Part shown: one piece after another, positions 10,806 through 19,033 of the stretch
Layout of the letters: every line of letters starts with the position of its first letter
Position numbering within the stretch: the stretch's first letter is position 1
From: Streptomyces globisporus
GTDB lineage: Bacteria; Actinomycetota; Actinomycetes; Streptomycetales; Streptomycetaceae
Length of the DNA stretch: 64,000 bases
Direction: 5' to 3'
Assembly: GCA_014649555.1 (NCBI GenBank)
Contig: BMTG01000001.1
Location: 186,001 to 250,000, forward strand
The notes under the pieces: model-generated
What the model saw: the letters and a program-made list of their open reading frames with translations, nothing else
Database searches by the model: none
What the model was told of the DNA's origin: nothing
Made by a program: the position numbers and the translations under genes

Positions 10806-11212
10806 GGTTGTCCTCCCAGTTCGCAGCGGGGCGCCGGACCACCGGGCAGGCCGGCGGACGCCTCCAGTTCGGCTCGGGCGAGCTGCGCGCCGACCTCGGC
10901 GCGCACCGATGTGAGCTGGCCGATCAGCGCGTCCAGCTCGTCCAGCTTGCGCCGGTACACGGCGAGCGAGGCGGGACAGGAGTCGCCGGCCGGGTGGCCT
11001 GCGCGCAGGCAGTCGACGAAGGGCCTGGTCTCCTCCAGGTCGAACCCGAAGTCCTGAAGGGTCCGGATCTGCTGGAGGAGACGCAGGTCGCCCTCGTCGT
11101 AGCTGCGGTAGCCGTTCTCCGCGCGCCGCACGGGCAGCAGCCCGCGCGCCTCGTAGTAGCGGAGCGTCCGCGTCGTCGTCCCGGCCCGTTCGGCCAGCTC
11201 CCCGATTCGCAT
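10802..11212 (-). CDS. MerR-family transcriptional regulator
   Basis: A 136-aa regulator. The N-terminal winged helix is MRIGELAERAGTTTRTLRYY followed by an NGYRSYDEGD segment, then a dimerisation coiled coil. Two cysteines sit in DCLRAGHPAGDSCP and a third near the C-terminus (PRCEL), which would suit thiol or metal sensing; that is inference. It is the first gene of an operon with thioredoxin (ATGA overlap). No Shine-Dalgarno precedes the ATG, so the transcript may be nearly leaderless. A dyad lies in the promoter at 11227-11251. Confidence 0.92.
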   Translation of the reverse strand: MRIGELAERAGTTTRTLRYYEARGLLPVRRAENGYRSYDEGDLRLLQQIRTLQDFGFDLEETRPFVDCLRAGHPAGDSCPASLAVYRRKLDELDALIGQLTSVRAEVGAQLARAELEASAGLPGGPAPRCELGGQP

Positions 11213-11226
11213 GGGAGGAACGTATT

Positions 11227-11251
11227 CCTTGACGCCGACGTCAACGCAAGG
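11227..11251 (-). promoter_or_regulatory. Dyad in the merR-trx promoter
   Basis: Read on the minus strand, CCTTG is followed 15 nt later by CAAGG, and inside this TTGAC and GTCAA face each other around 6 nt. The dyad lies 15-39 nt upstream of the merR start. MerR proteins typically bind such dyads within stretched promoter spacers, so autoregulation is likely. A related GACGTCGGCGTC sequence lies at 11257-11268. Confidence 0.55.
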
Positions 11252-11278
11252 GCGAAGACGTCGGCGTCGAGCGGGTCG

Positions 11279-12562
11279 TCAGTTGGCCCGGGCCGCGGAC
11301 CGCCGGCGCACGGCCCAGACGATGCCCGCGCCCGCCGCCACGGTCGCGGCCGCCATGCCGGCGAGCGGGAGAGTGGAGTCCGAGCCGGTCGCCGCGAGGT
11401 TCCCGCCGTCGCCCGTCTGCGGGGTCGCGCCGCCGGTCGTGTCGCCGGAGCCGCCCGAACCGCCGGTGGTGCCCGTGGAGCCGGTGGAGCCGGTGGAGCC
11501 GGAGCCGCCGGTGTCGGAGGAGCCGCCCGTACCCCCGGTGGAACCGGAGGAGCCCGAGGAACCGGCGGTGCCCTCGTCCTTGCCGGTGTCGATCACGATC
11601 TGCGCGGTGTCGTTCTCGGCGTTCCGGTCGAAGGGGCGCTCCTGGCCGGTGAAGGAGACCTCGCCGGTGGTACGCCCGACCGCCTTGTCGATGCGCAGGA
11701 CGAAGGGGTAGCTCTCGCCGCCGTTCACGTCCACCCAGGACTGGGAGGTCCCGCAGCGGTAGTGGGTCTTGGTGACCGCGTCGCAGAATCCGTGCGGCTT
11801 GACGACCGAGGTGCCCTTCGGGATGCGGATGTCGACGGTGGTGACGCTCTCGCCGAGGGTGCCCTGGACACGGGCGGGGCCCTTGTTGGCGAACTTCACC
11901 GTCGCGGTGACCTTCCTGCCGACCTCCCCCTTCTGCTCGTCGCCGGTCAGGGCGAAGTCCGCGGTGTTCGCCGCGGTGACGTCGGTCTCGGCGTACGCCT
12001 CGGGGTGGTTCTTCCGGTCGGCGTCGGTGGCCGGGCCCTTCTCGACGAGGGTCAGCGGGTCGCCGGTGCCGGGCACCGGGTCGGTGGCGCCTCCGTCGCC
12101 CGGGGACGGCTCGTCGACGCCGACGGTGGCGCGCAGGTCGTCGCGGAACGCGGAGTCGAGCGCCTTGAGCGAGACGGGCTTCGCCGTGCCGTAGACCACG
12201 CCGGGCTTCAGCGGCTGCTCGATCTTGCAGGACGCGACGTTCGACGCGGGCATCTCGTCGTAGGAGCCGATGGTGTAGTACGTGCAGTTCTTGTACGTCT
12301 CATCCGCCTTCAGGCCCGGGGACACGGCGTACGTCACCCAGACCCCGGGGACCTCCGCCGTCCCCTTGTTGAGGAAGGTCAGCGGGGTCGAGAAGGAGCT
12401 TCCGGGCTGGAGCCCCTTGATCGGCGCGATCGTTCCGACGCCGAGGTCGGGCTCCGGGTCGGCGGCGAGCGCCGGTACGGCACCCAGCGCCACCAGCGCT
12501 GCGGCGGCCACGGCGGCGGTCCCGCCGCGCAGGGTACGGCTGCGGGAAGGGGCGATACGCAT
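11279..12562 (-). CDS. Secreted LAXTG-anchored cell-surface protein
   Basis: A 427-aa protein. The Sec signal peptide ends VPALAADPEP (residues ~1-34). Two extracellular beta-sandwich-like segments follow (about 35-150 and 170-320), with Cys pairs that could form disulfides. Next is a Gly/Ser/Thr-rich spacer of about 70 residues, then the sorting signal LAATG, a hydrophobic stretch and the positive tail RRRSAARAN. LAXTG rather than LPXTG is the site recognised by class E sortases of Streptomyces, so the protein should be linked to peptidoglycan. GAAGGA precedes the ATG. The function of the exposed part is unknown; no sortase gene is in the window. Confidence 0.85.
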   Translation of the reverse strand: MRIAPSRSRTLRGGTAAVAAAALVALGAVPALAADPEPDLGVGTIAPIKGLQPGSSFSTPLTFLNKGTAEVPGVWVTYAVSPGLKADETYKNCTYYTIGSYDEMPASNVASCKIEQPLKPGVVYGTAKPVSLKALDSAFRDDLRATVGVDEPSPGDGGATDPVPGTGDPLTLVEKGPATDADRKNHPEAYAETDVTAANTADFALTGDEQKGEVGRKVTATVKFANKGPARVQGTLGESVTTVDIRIPKGTSVVKPHGFCDAVTKTHYRCGTSQSWVDVNGGESYPFVLRIDKAVGRTTGEVSFTGQERPFDRNAENDTAQIVIDTGKDEGTAGSSGSSGSTGGTGGSSDTGGSGSTGSTGSTGTTGGSGGSGDTTGGATPQTGDGGNLAATGSDSTLPLAGMAAATVAAGAGIVWAVRRRSAARAN

Positions 12563-12717
12563 GGAAGTCCTTCGGTCGTGGGGCGCATGGGGGCTGACTG
12601 CGGTCCTTCACCTCTCAAGACCGGTGCCGGACGAGGAGGGTTGTCCAGGCCGGACCGGTCGTGACAGAACACGGACACAAGGGGCCGGTACCGGCCACCG
12701 ATACCCACAGCCGACGC

Positions 12718-12751
12718 GAGGACACCCGTACCGGGGGATACGGGTGTCCTC
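12718..12751. terminator. 13-bp perfect hairpin after dctA
   Basis: GAGGACACCCGTA pairs exactly with 12739-12751 around an 8-nt loop, 67 nt beyond the dctA stop on the minus strand. It separates dctA from the LAXTG gene. Confidence 0.7.
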
Positions 12752-12817
12752 GGAGGCGGACCGCAGCGGCCGGGGGGGAAGCCGCAGCGGTCCTGGTGGG
12801 TGGCGCGGTGGCGCGGG

Positions 12818-14188
12818 TCAGACCTTGACGGGCTGCTCGGCGGGCGCGCCGTCCCGCTGCTCGGGGACCTCGTCGGAGGGGGCCGGGCCGTGGCCGTCGT
12901 CGACGAGGGTCTTCTCGTCGAACGGGATCCGTCCGGCCAGCACCTCGCCCACCCGGTCCTTGTCGATCTCCTTGGTCCAGTGGCCGACCAGCACCGTGGC
13001 GACCGCGTTGCCCGCGAAGTTGGTCAGGGCGCGGGCCTCGCTCATGAAGCGGTCGATGCCGACGATCAGGCCGACGCCGTCCACGAGTTCGGGGCGGTGC
13101 GACTGGAGGCCGCCGGCCAGGGTCGCCAGGCCCGCGCCGGTCACACCGGCCGCGCCCTTCGAGGCGATGACCATGAAGACCAGCAGCGAGATCTGCTCAC
13201 CCGCGCTCAGTGGGTCGCCCATCGCGTTGGCGATGAAGAGCGAGGACATCGTGAGGTAGATCGCGGTGCCGTCGAGGTTGAAGGAGTAGCCGGTCGGCAC
13301 GGTGATGCCGACGACGGGCTTGCTGACGCCCATGTGCTCCATCTTCGCGATCAGCCGCGGCAGCGCCGACTCGGAGGAGGAGGTGGAGAGGATCAGCAGG
13401 AACTCGCGGCCCAGGTACTTCAGCAGCGAGAAGAGGTTGACCCCGGCGACCAGGCGCAGGATCGCGCCGAGCACCACGAAGACGAACAGCGCGCAGGTGA
13501 CGTAGAAGCCGATCATGATGATCGCCAGGGACTTCAGGGCGTCGAGGCCGGTCTCGCCGACCACCGCGGCGATCGCGCCGAACGCGCCGACCGGGGCGGC
13601 CCACATGATCATGGCGAGGATGCGGAAGACGAGGCGCTGGATGTGCGTGATGCCGCGGATGATCGGCTCACCCGTCTTGCCCATCGCCTGGAGCGCGAAG
13701 CCCGCGAGGAGCGCGACGAGGAGGGTCTGGAGGACCTCGCCCTCGGTGAAGGCGGAGACGATCGTGGTCGGGATGATGCCGAGCAGGAAGTCCGCGGTGG
13801 ACTCGCCCGCGCCCCCGGCCTGCTCCGCGCCCGCCTCGCGGGCGGCCTCGGTGATGTGGAGGGTGGAGCCGGGCTCCAGCAAGTTGCCGACCAGCAGGCC
13901 GATGGCGAGGGCCACGGTCGACATGACCAGGAAGTAGCCCAGTGCCAGACCGCCGACCGCGCCGACCTTCGCGGCCTTGCGGACCGAGCCGACGCCGAGG
14001 ACGATCGTGCAGAAGATGATCGGCGAGATCATCATCTTGATCAGGTTCACGAATCCGGCGCCGATGGGCTTCAGCTCGACGGCCACCCCGGGGGCCGCGA
14101 AGCCCACCAGGATGCCGAGCGCCACGGCGGCGATCACGGCGATGTACAGGTAGTGGGTGCGGTCCCGTTGTTTGGCTGCCACAGCCAT
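12818..14188 (-). CDS. dctA: C4-dicarboxylate:cation symporter (DAACS family)
   Basis: A 456-aa membrane carrier for succinate, fumarate or malate with Na+/H+. Transmembrane segments begin at about residue 14. Family signatures are visible: the serine-rich reentrant loop STSSSESALPRL and the substrate/cation motif GYSFNLDGTAIY. The C-terminal tail is charged and cytoplasmic. GAGGAG lies just before the ATG. It is divergent from a CitA/DcuS-type sensor-regulator pair, which very probably controls it. Glutamate as substrate is the main alternative. Confidence 0.9.
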   Translation of the reverse strand: MAVAAKQRDRTHYLYIAVIAAVALGILVGFAAPGVAVELKPIGAGFVNLIKMMISPIIFCTIVLGVGSVRKAAKVGAVGGLALGYFLVMSTVALAIGLLVGNLLEPGSTLHITEAAREAGAEQAGGAGESTADFLLGIIPTTIVSAFTEGEVLQTLLVALLAGFALQAMGKTGEPIIRGITHIQRLVFRILAMIMWAAPVGAFGAIAAVVGETGLDALKSLAIIMIGFYVTCALFVFVVLGAILRLVAGVNLFSLLKYLGREFLLILSTSSSESALPRLIAKMEHMGVSKPVVGITVPTGYSFNLDGTAIYLTMSSLFIANAMGDPLSAGEQISLLVFMVIASKGAAGVTGAGLATLAGGLQSHRPELVDGVGLIVGIDRFMSEARALTNFAGNAVATVLVGHWTKEIDKDRVGEVLAGRIPFDEKTLVDDGHGPAPSDEVPEQRDGAPAEQPVKV

Positions 14189-14359
14189 GGTGGGGCTCCT
14201 CGGCTCGGTCAGAACGTGCGCCCCCGTCCCTGGGGGCTTCGGTGACTATCCACCGGCCTGTGACCCCGGTCACCCTTGCGTTCATATCGTTCACAGTCGC
14301 TTTCCGGCCACCCGGGAGACTCCTGGGAGCGTCCGGCCGGGCCAGGCAGACTGTGGGGT

Positions 14360-16060
14360 ATGCGCCTCCCCCGTACCCGCCCCCGCAGCCTGGCGGGCCA
14401 GCTCTTCGCCATGCAGGTCGTGCTCATCGCCGCCGTGGTGGCCGGGTGCGCCGTGTTCGCGTACGTCTCCGGCAGCGCGCAGGCCGAGGAGACGGCCGCC
14501 CGCCAGGTGCGGGTGGCGGCCCTCGCGGTGGCCGATTCCCCCTCCGTACGGGAGGCGATCCGTACCCCGGACCCGTCCGCCGTACTCCAGCCGTACGCGG
14601 AGCGGGTGCGCGAGGACACCGGGATCGCCTTCGTCACGATCATGGACACCGAGCGGGTGCGCTGGACGCACCCGGACACCAGCCAGATCGGGGACACCTT
14701 CCTCGGGAACACCGCGAAGGCCCTGCGCGGCCAGACCTTCACCGAGACCTACACCGGCACGCTGGGCCCCTCGATACGGGTGGTGACCCCGATCCGCGAC
14801 GGAGGGAAGATCGTCGGCCTGGTCAGCGCGGGCATCACCGTGGACCGGGTCTCCTCGCAGGTACGGGAGCAGCTCGGCGCCCTCGCGCTGGCGGCGGGCG
14901 GGGCGCTGGCGCTCGGCGGGATCGGCACCTACGTGATCAACGCCCGGCTCCGGCGGCACACGCACGGCATGAACGCGGCCGAGCTGAGCCGGCTGCACGA
15001 CTACCACCAGGCCACCCTGCACGCGGTGCGCGAGGGGCTGCTGATGCTGGACGGACGGCGGCGGATCGCGCTGATCAACGACGCCGGGCGGGAGCTGCTG
15101 GGCCTGGAGCCGGACACCGAGGCGGTCGGCCGTACGGTCGACGAGCTGGCGCTGCCCGCGCCGCTGACCGGGGCGCTGCTGGCGTCGGAGGCACGAGTGG
15201 ACGAGCTGCATCTGACGGCGGCGCGGGTGATCGTGGTCAACACCCGTCCGGTGGTGGGCGGCGAGCAGCGCGGCACTGTGGTGACCCTGCGCGACCACAC
15301 CGAGCTCCAGGCGCTCTCCGGTGAACTGGACTCCGAGCGCGGCTTCACGCAGGCGCTGCGCTCGCAGGCCCACGAGGCGGCGAACCGGCTGCACACCGTG
15401 GTGTCGCTGATCGAGCTGGGCCGGGTCGAGGAGGCGGTGGACTTCGCGACGGCGGAGCTGGAACTGGCCCAGGTGCTGACCGACCGGGTGGTGGGGGCGG
15501 TGGAGGAACCGGTGCTGGCCGCGCTGCTCCTCGGCAAGGCGGCCCAGGCGAACGAGCGGGGCGTGGAGCTGGTGCTCGCGGAGGACAGCCTGATCGACGA
15601 CGGGGCGCTGCCGCCGTCGCTGGCCCAGCGGGATCTGGTGACGATCCTGGGCAACCTGATCGACAACGCGGTGGACGCCGCGTCGGAGGGCCCCGAGGAC
15701 GCGGCGGAGTCCGGGGCGGCGGTTCCCTCGCCCCGGACGGCCGGGGGGCCTGCGGGCCGGGCCCGGGTGACGGTGACCGCGCTCGCGGGCGAGCGGGAGC
15801 TGCTGCTGCGGGTCGCGGACACGGGCGCGGGCATCGGCCCGGAGGCGGCGGACGAGGTGTTCCGGCGGGGCTGGTCCACGCACGGGGCGGGGCGCGGGCT
15901 CGGCCTGGCGCTGGTGCGGCAGGCGGCGCACCGCAACGGGGGCACGGTGGAGCTGGACGCGGGTCCGGACGGCGGCGCGCGGTTCACCGTACGGCTGCCG
16001 CTCGGGGACCGTACGGCGAGGTCGGCTGCGGAGGCCGGGGCGAAGGAGGTCACGGCATGA
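14360..16060 (+). CDS. CitA/DcuS-type sensor histidine kinase
   Basis: A 566-aa membrane kinase. TM1 is at residues ~13-37, followed by an extracytoplasmic PAS-like (PDC) sensor (40-170) and TM2 (~172-193). A cytoplasmic PAS (~215-315) leads to a phosphoacceptor segment with H338 in HEAANRLHT, the DcuS-type H-box. The ATPase domain shows NLIDNAVDA, DTGAGIG and GRGLGLALV. Family members sense C4-dicarboxylates or citrate, and divergence from dctA supports a dicarboxylate signal. ATG 14360 was chosen because the conserved N-terminus begins there, although the frame is open further upstream. It overlaps the regulator gene by 4 nt. Confidence 0.92.
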   Translation: MRLPRTRPRSLAGQLFAMQVVLIAAVVAGCAVFAYVSGSAQAEETAARQVRVAALAVADSPSVREAIRTPDPSAVLQPYAERVREDTGIAFVTIMDTERVRWTHPDTSQIGDTFLGNTAKALRGQTFTETYTGTLGPSIRVVTPIRDGGKIVGLVSAGITVDRVSSQVREQLGALALAAGGALALGGIGTYVINARLRRHTHGMNAAELSRLHDYHQATLHAVREGLLMLDGRRRIALINDAGRELLGLEPDTEAVGRTVDELALPAPLTGALLASEARVDELHLTAARVIVVNTRPVVGGEQRGTVVTLRDHTELQALSGELDSERGFTQALRSQAHEAANRLHTVVSLIELGRVEEAVDFATAELELAQVLTDRVVGAVEEPVLAALLLGKAAQANERGVELVLAEDSLIDDGALPPSLAQRDLVTILGNLIDNAVDAASEGPEDAAESGAAVPSPRTAGGPAGRARVTVTALAGERELLLRVADTGAGIGPEAADEVFRRGWSTHGAGRGLGLALVRQAAHRNGGTVELDAGPDGGARFTVRLPLGDRTARSAAEAGAKEVTA

Positions 16061-16731
16061 TCCGGGTGCTGGTGGTGGAGGACGATCCGGTGGCCGCCGA
16101 CGCCCACCAGATGTACGTGGAGCGGGTCGAGGGCTTCACCGTGACCGCGGTGGCGCACACCCGGGCGGCGGCGGTGCGCGCGCTGGAGCGGACCCCGGTG
16201 GACCTGCTGCTGCTCGACCTCTATCTGCCCGACGGGCACGGGCTCGGGCTGCTGCGCTCGCTGCGCGCCTCCGGCCACGGGGCCGATGTGATCGCGGTGA
16301 CCTCGGCCCGGGATCTCGCGGTGGTGCGGGAAGGGGTGTCGCTCGGCGTCGTGCAGTACGTGCTGAAGCCGTTCACGTACCCCACGCTGCGGGACCGGCT
16401 GGTGCGGTACGCGGAGTTCCGGGGCGTCGCCGGGGAGGCGAGCGGCCAGGAGGAGGTGGACCGGGCGCTGGGCGCGCTGCGGGTCGCGCATCCGGCCGCG
16501 CTGCCCAAGGGGCTCAGCGGTCCGACGCTGGAGGCGGTCACCCGGGTGCTGAAGGAGTCCCCGGAAGGGGTGACGGCGGCCGCCGCCGGGGAGCGGCTCG
16601 GCATCTCCCGGATCACGGCCCGGCGGTATCTGGAGCATCTGGTGACCGTCGGCAGCGCCGTGAGGCGTCCACATTATGGGCAGGTCGGCCGACCGGAGTT
16701 GCACTACAGCTGGCTGGCGTCGGGGCGCTGA
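16057..16731 (+). CDS. CitB/DcuR-type response regulator
   Basis: A 224-aa regulator. The receiver domain occupies residues 1-120, with acidic pocket E8-D9-D10, phosphoacceptor D54 in LLLDLYLPDG and K in LKPFTYP. The C-terminal helix-turn-helix (about 155-205; GERLGISRITARRYLEHL) is of the CitB type. It is the partner of the upstream kinase (ATGA overlap) and is expected to activate dctA. Confidence 0.93.
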   Translation: MIRVLVVEDDPVAADAHQMYVERVEGFTVTAVAHTRAAAVRALERTPVDLLLLDLYLPDGHGLGLLRSLRASGHGADVIAVTSARDLAVVREGVSLGVVQYVLKPFTYPTLRDRLVRYAEFRGVAGEASGQEEVDRALGALRVAHPAALPKGLSGPTLEAVTRVLKESPEGVTAAAAGERLGISRITARRYLEHLVTVGSAVRRPHYGQVGRPELHYSWLASGR

Positions 16732-16772
16732 CCGGTGGTCGGCCGCCGGGCCGACAAGCGCTTGCCGGTCTG

Positions 16773-16809
16773 TTTTCCGGTCCCGGAGGCCCCTTCCCGC
16801 GCCGGAAAA
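16773..16809. terminator. Hairpin after the two-component operon
   Basis: TTTTCCGG and CCGGAAAA pair exactly across a 21-nt loop, 42 nt after the regulator stop. A 10-bp palindrome, CAAGCGCTTG, lies just before it at 16755-16764. Confidence 0.4.
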
Positions 16810-16912
16810 GAAAGCGCTGGTGGGGCGTGTTTCCCGTACCGCCCGCCCGGTTCGCCGCTGGAGGTTCCTACGAAGCGTGTTCTGTGGGGAACGTACCGTA
16901 GCCAGGGCGGAA

Positions 16913-17617
16913 ATGGACTTCTACGGTGGGCCCGTGCACCCCACCCCGCCCTTCAACGCCCCCGCCGCGCGCCGTCTCCGCGAGGCACTGGGGATGGCTC
17001 CCGGCCATGTCGCCTACGGGCTCGCCGCCCAGTACGGACTCCGGATCAGCGCAGAGACCGTCGTCGCCTGGGAGCGCGGCATCGCGACCCCCGGGGAACG
17101 CGAGCTGACCGCCCTCGCCGGCGTCCTGTGGTGCGCGCCCGGGGAGTTGCTCGCAGCCGCGGCCACCCTGCGCGAGCACCGGATGACCCGGGACCTGACC
17201 GTGGACGAGCTGGCCCGGCAGCTGGGGATGACCGGCGCCTCGTATCTGCGGATGGAGGAGTCGGGGCGCTGGCGGGGCAACGAGAAGCAGTCGGGGGCGC
17301 TGTGCCGGGCGCTGGGTCTGTCGGCGGCGCAGTTCATGACGGCGACGGGCCGGGACGAGGAACTGGCGGAGTTGCTGAGCAGCGCGGTCACCACGCGCTG
17401 GCAGGCGTACGTCCGGCCGGTGGCGAAGGTCGTCCCGCTGGACCGGGCGCTGATCCAGGACGTGCTGGAGCAGCTGCACACCGACTACCAGGCCCTGATG
17501 GTCTCGACGCTGAGCTGGAGCAGCACGGGCCAGGAGCGCTCCGGGTCGACGGGCGACGCGGGCCGGGCGTTCCTGGCCCGCGTGGTGGAGCAGTTCTGGC
17601 GGACCGCCGGGGTGTGA
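16913..17617 (+). CDS. Helix-turn-helix DNA-binding protein
   Basis: A protein of about 234 aa with two helix-turn-helix-like segments: GMAPGHVAYGLAAQYGLRISAETVVAWERG in the N-terminal third (residues ~24-53) and an XRE-like LTVDELARQLGMTGASYLRM near residue 90. It is probably a transcription factor; the target is unknown. ATG 16913 sits 13 nt after a TACCGT -10-like hexamer (16894-16899), with GGGCGGA as a weak ribosome site. An in-frame GTG at 16934 is an alternative. It converges on pfkA, so it could regulate the adjacent glycolytic genes, but nothing in the sequence proves that. Confidence 0.8.
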   Translation: MDFYGGPVHPTPPFNAPAARRLREALGMAPGHVAYGLAAQYGLRISAETVVAWERGIATPGERELTALAGVLWCAPGELLAAAATLREHRMTRDLTVDELARQLGMTGASYLRMEESGRWRGNEKQSGALCRALGLSAAQFMTATGRDEELAELLSSAVTTRWQAYVRPVAKVVPLDRALIQDVLEQLHTDYQALMVSTLSWSSTGQERSGSTGDAGRAFLARVVEQFWRTAGV

Positions 17618-17619
17618 CT

Positions 17620-17640
17620 CCGCACGGGCCGCCCGTGCGG
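17620..17640. terminator. Hairpin between the HTH gene and pfkA
   Basis: CCGCACGGG and CCCGTGCGG form a 9-bp stem with a 3-nt loop between convergent genes. A second copy of the right arm follows at 17641-17649, allowing an alternative fold. Confidence 0.6.
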
Positions 17641-17668
17641 CCCGTGCGGTCCGAAGCGACCGGCAGGC

Positions 17669-18694
17669 CTAGAAGACCGACTCGGCCTCGTCCATCCGCT
17701 CGGTGGGCACCCGCTTCAGCTGGGTGACGGCCTCGGCGAGCGGGACCATGGCGATGTCGTTGCCGCGCAGGGCGGTCATCCGGCCGAAGTCGCCCCGGTG
17801 CACGGCCTCCACGGCGTGCCAGCCGAAGCGGGTGGCGAGCACCCGGTCGTACGCGGTCGGCGTGCCGCCGCGCTGGACATGGCCGAGAATGACCGGCCGG
17901 GCCTCCTTGCCGAGCCGGGTCTCCAGCTCGATGGCGAGGCGGTTGCCGATGCCCTGGAAGCGCTCGTGGCCGTACTGGTCGATCTCGCCCTTGGCGTACG
18001 GCATGGAGCCCTCGGCCGGGTGCGCGCCCTCGGCGACGCAGATGACGGCGAACTTCTTGCCGCGCGAGAACCGCTCCTCGACCATCTTGACCAGGTCGTC
18101 GACCTGGAAGGGGCGCTCGGGCAGGCAGATGCCGTGGGCGCCGCCGGCCATCCCGGACTCCAGCGCGATCCAGCCGGCGTGCCGGCCCATGACCTCGACG
18201 ACCATCACGCGCTGGTGGGACTCGGCGGTGGTCTTCAGACGGTCTATGGCCTCGGTCGCGACGCCCACCGCCGTGTCGAACCCGAACGTGCGGTCGGTGG
18301 AGGAGATGTCGTTGTCGATGGTCTTCGGGACGCCGACCACCGGCATCCCGGCGTCGGCGAGCATGCGGGCCGCGGTGAGCGTGCCCTCGCCGCCGATCGG
18401 GATGAGCGCGTCGATGCCGTAACGGCGGGACAGCTCCTCACAGTTCTCGGCGGCCTCGCGCAGCCGGTCACGCTCCAGGCGGGCCGAGCCGAGGATCGTG
18501 CCGCCGCGGGCCAGGATGCCGCTGACCGCGTTGAGGTCGAGGGGGCGGAAGTGGCCGTCGAGCAGCCCCTTGAAGCCGTCCTCGAAGCCGATGACCTCGT
18601 CGCCGTGGCCGACGACGGCCCGGTGGACGACCGACCGGATCACTGCGTTCAGGCCGGGGCAGTCGCCGCCCGCGGTGAGAATTCCGATGCGCAT
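17669..18694 (-). CDS. pfkA: 6-phosphofructokinase (ATP-type, group III)
   Basis: Phosphorylates fructose-6-phosphate, the committed glycolytic step. The 341-aa protein shows the phosphate-binding start MRIGILTAGGDCPGLNAVIR, GGEGT at residues 101-105, catalytic PKTIDND with D127, and MGRHAG (169-174). G104 in GGEGT predicts use of ATP; PPi-dependent relatives carry Asp there. AGGAGA precedes the ATG by 9 nt. It is divergent from pta-ackA and close to pyk, forming a small central-metabolism cluster. Streptomyces usually carry several pfkA paralogues; this one is next to pta. Confidence 0.95.
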   Translation of the reverse strand: MRIGILTAGGDCPGLNAVIRSVVHRAVVGHGDEVIGFEDGFKGLLDGHFRPLDLNAVSGILARGGTILGSARLERDRLREAAENCEELSRRYGIDALIPIGGEGTLTAARMLADAGMPVVGVPKTIDNDISSTDRTFGFDTAVGVATEAIDRLKTTAESHQRVMVVEVMGRHAGWIALESGMAGGAHGICLPERPFQVDDLVKMVEERFSRGKKFAVICVAEGAHPAEGSMPYAKGEIDQYGHERFQGIGNRLAIELETRLGKEARPVILGHVQRGGTPTAYDRVLATRFGWHAVEAVHRGDFGRMTALRGNDIAMVPLAEAVTQLKRVPTERMDEAESVF

Positions 18695-18866
18695 CGAGGT
18701 ATGTCTCCTGCTCGCTAGTCGCGCTTTTCCGGGAGGCCGACGGTGGCGGCCCCCCTGCCCTGAACCGCGACGATTGTCCCACGCCGGGCGCGGGCCCCGC
18801 GCTTTCGGCCGGGCCGGGCGGGCCTTTCGCGGGTAGGGGGAATCCGAAGGACGGGACCTCAGACCG

Positions 18867-18893
18867 TCGCCCGCCGGGACCTCCGGCGGGCGA
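18867..18893. promoter_or_regulatory. 11-bp perfect inverted repeat between pfkA and pta
   Basis: TCGCCCGCCGG pairs exactly with 18883-18893 around GACCT, and TATAGC follows immediately (a possible -10 toward pta). It could be an operator or a hairpin insulating the divergent pfkA and pta promoters. Nothing else is recognisable in the 339-nt gap 18695-19033. Confidence 0.4.
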
Positions 18894-19033
18894 TATAGCG
18901 GCCCCCGCAGGTATCGTCAAGAGGCAATGCAGGCCAATGCCGCACCCGGCGGAACACCGGACGGGCACGGGGGCAGCACCGCACGTCCGGACGCCCCGCG
19001 GGTCGCGGCACCGAACATGGACGGAGAGCACGC

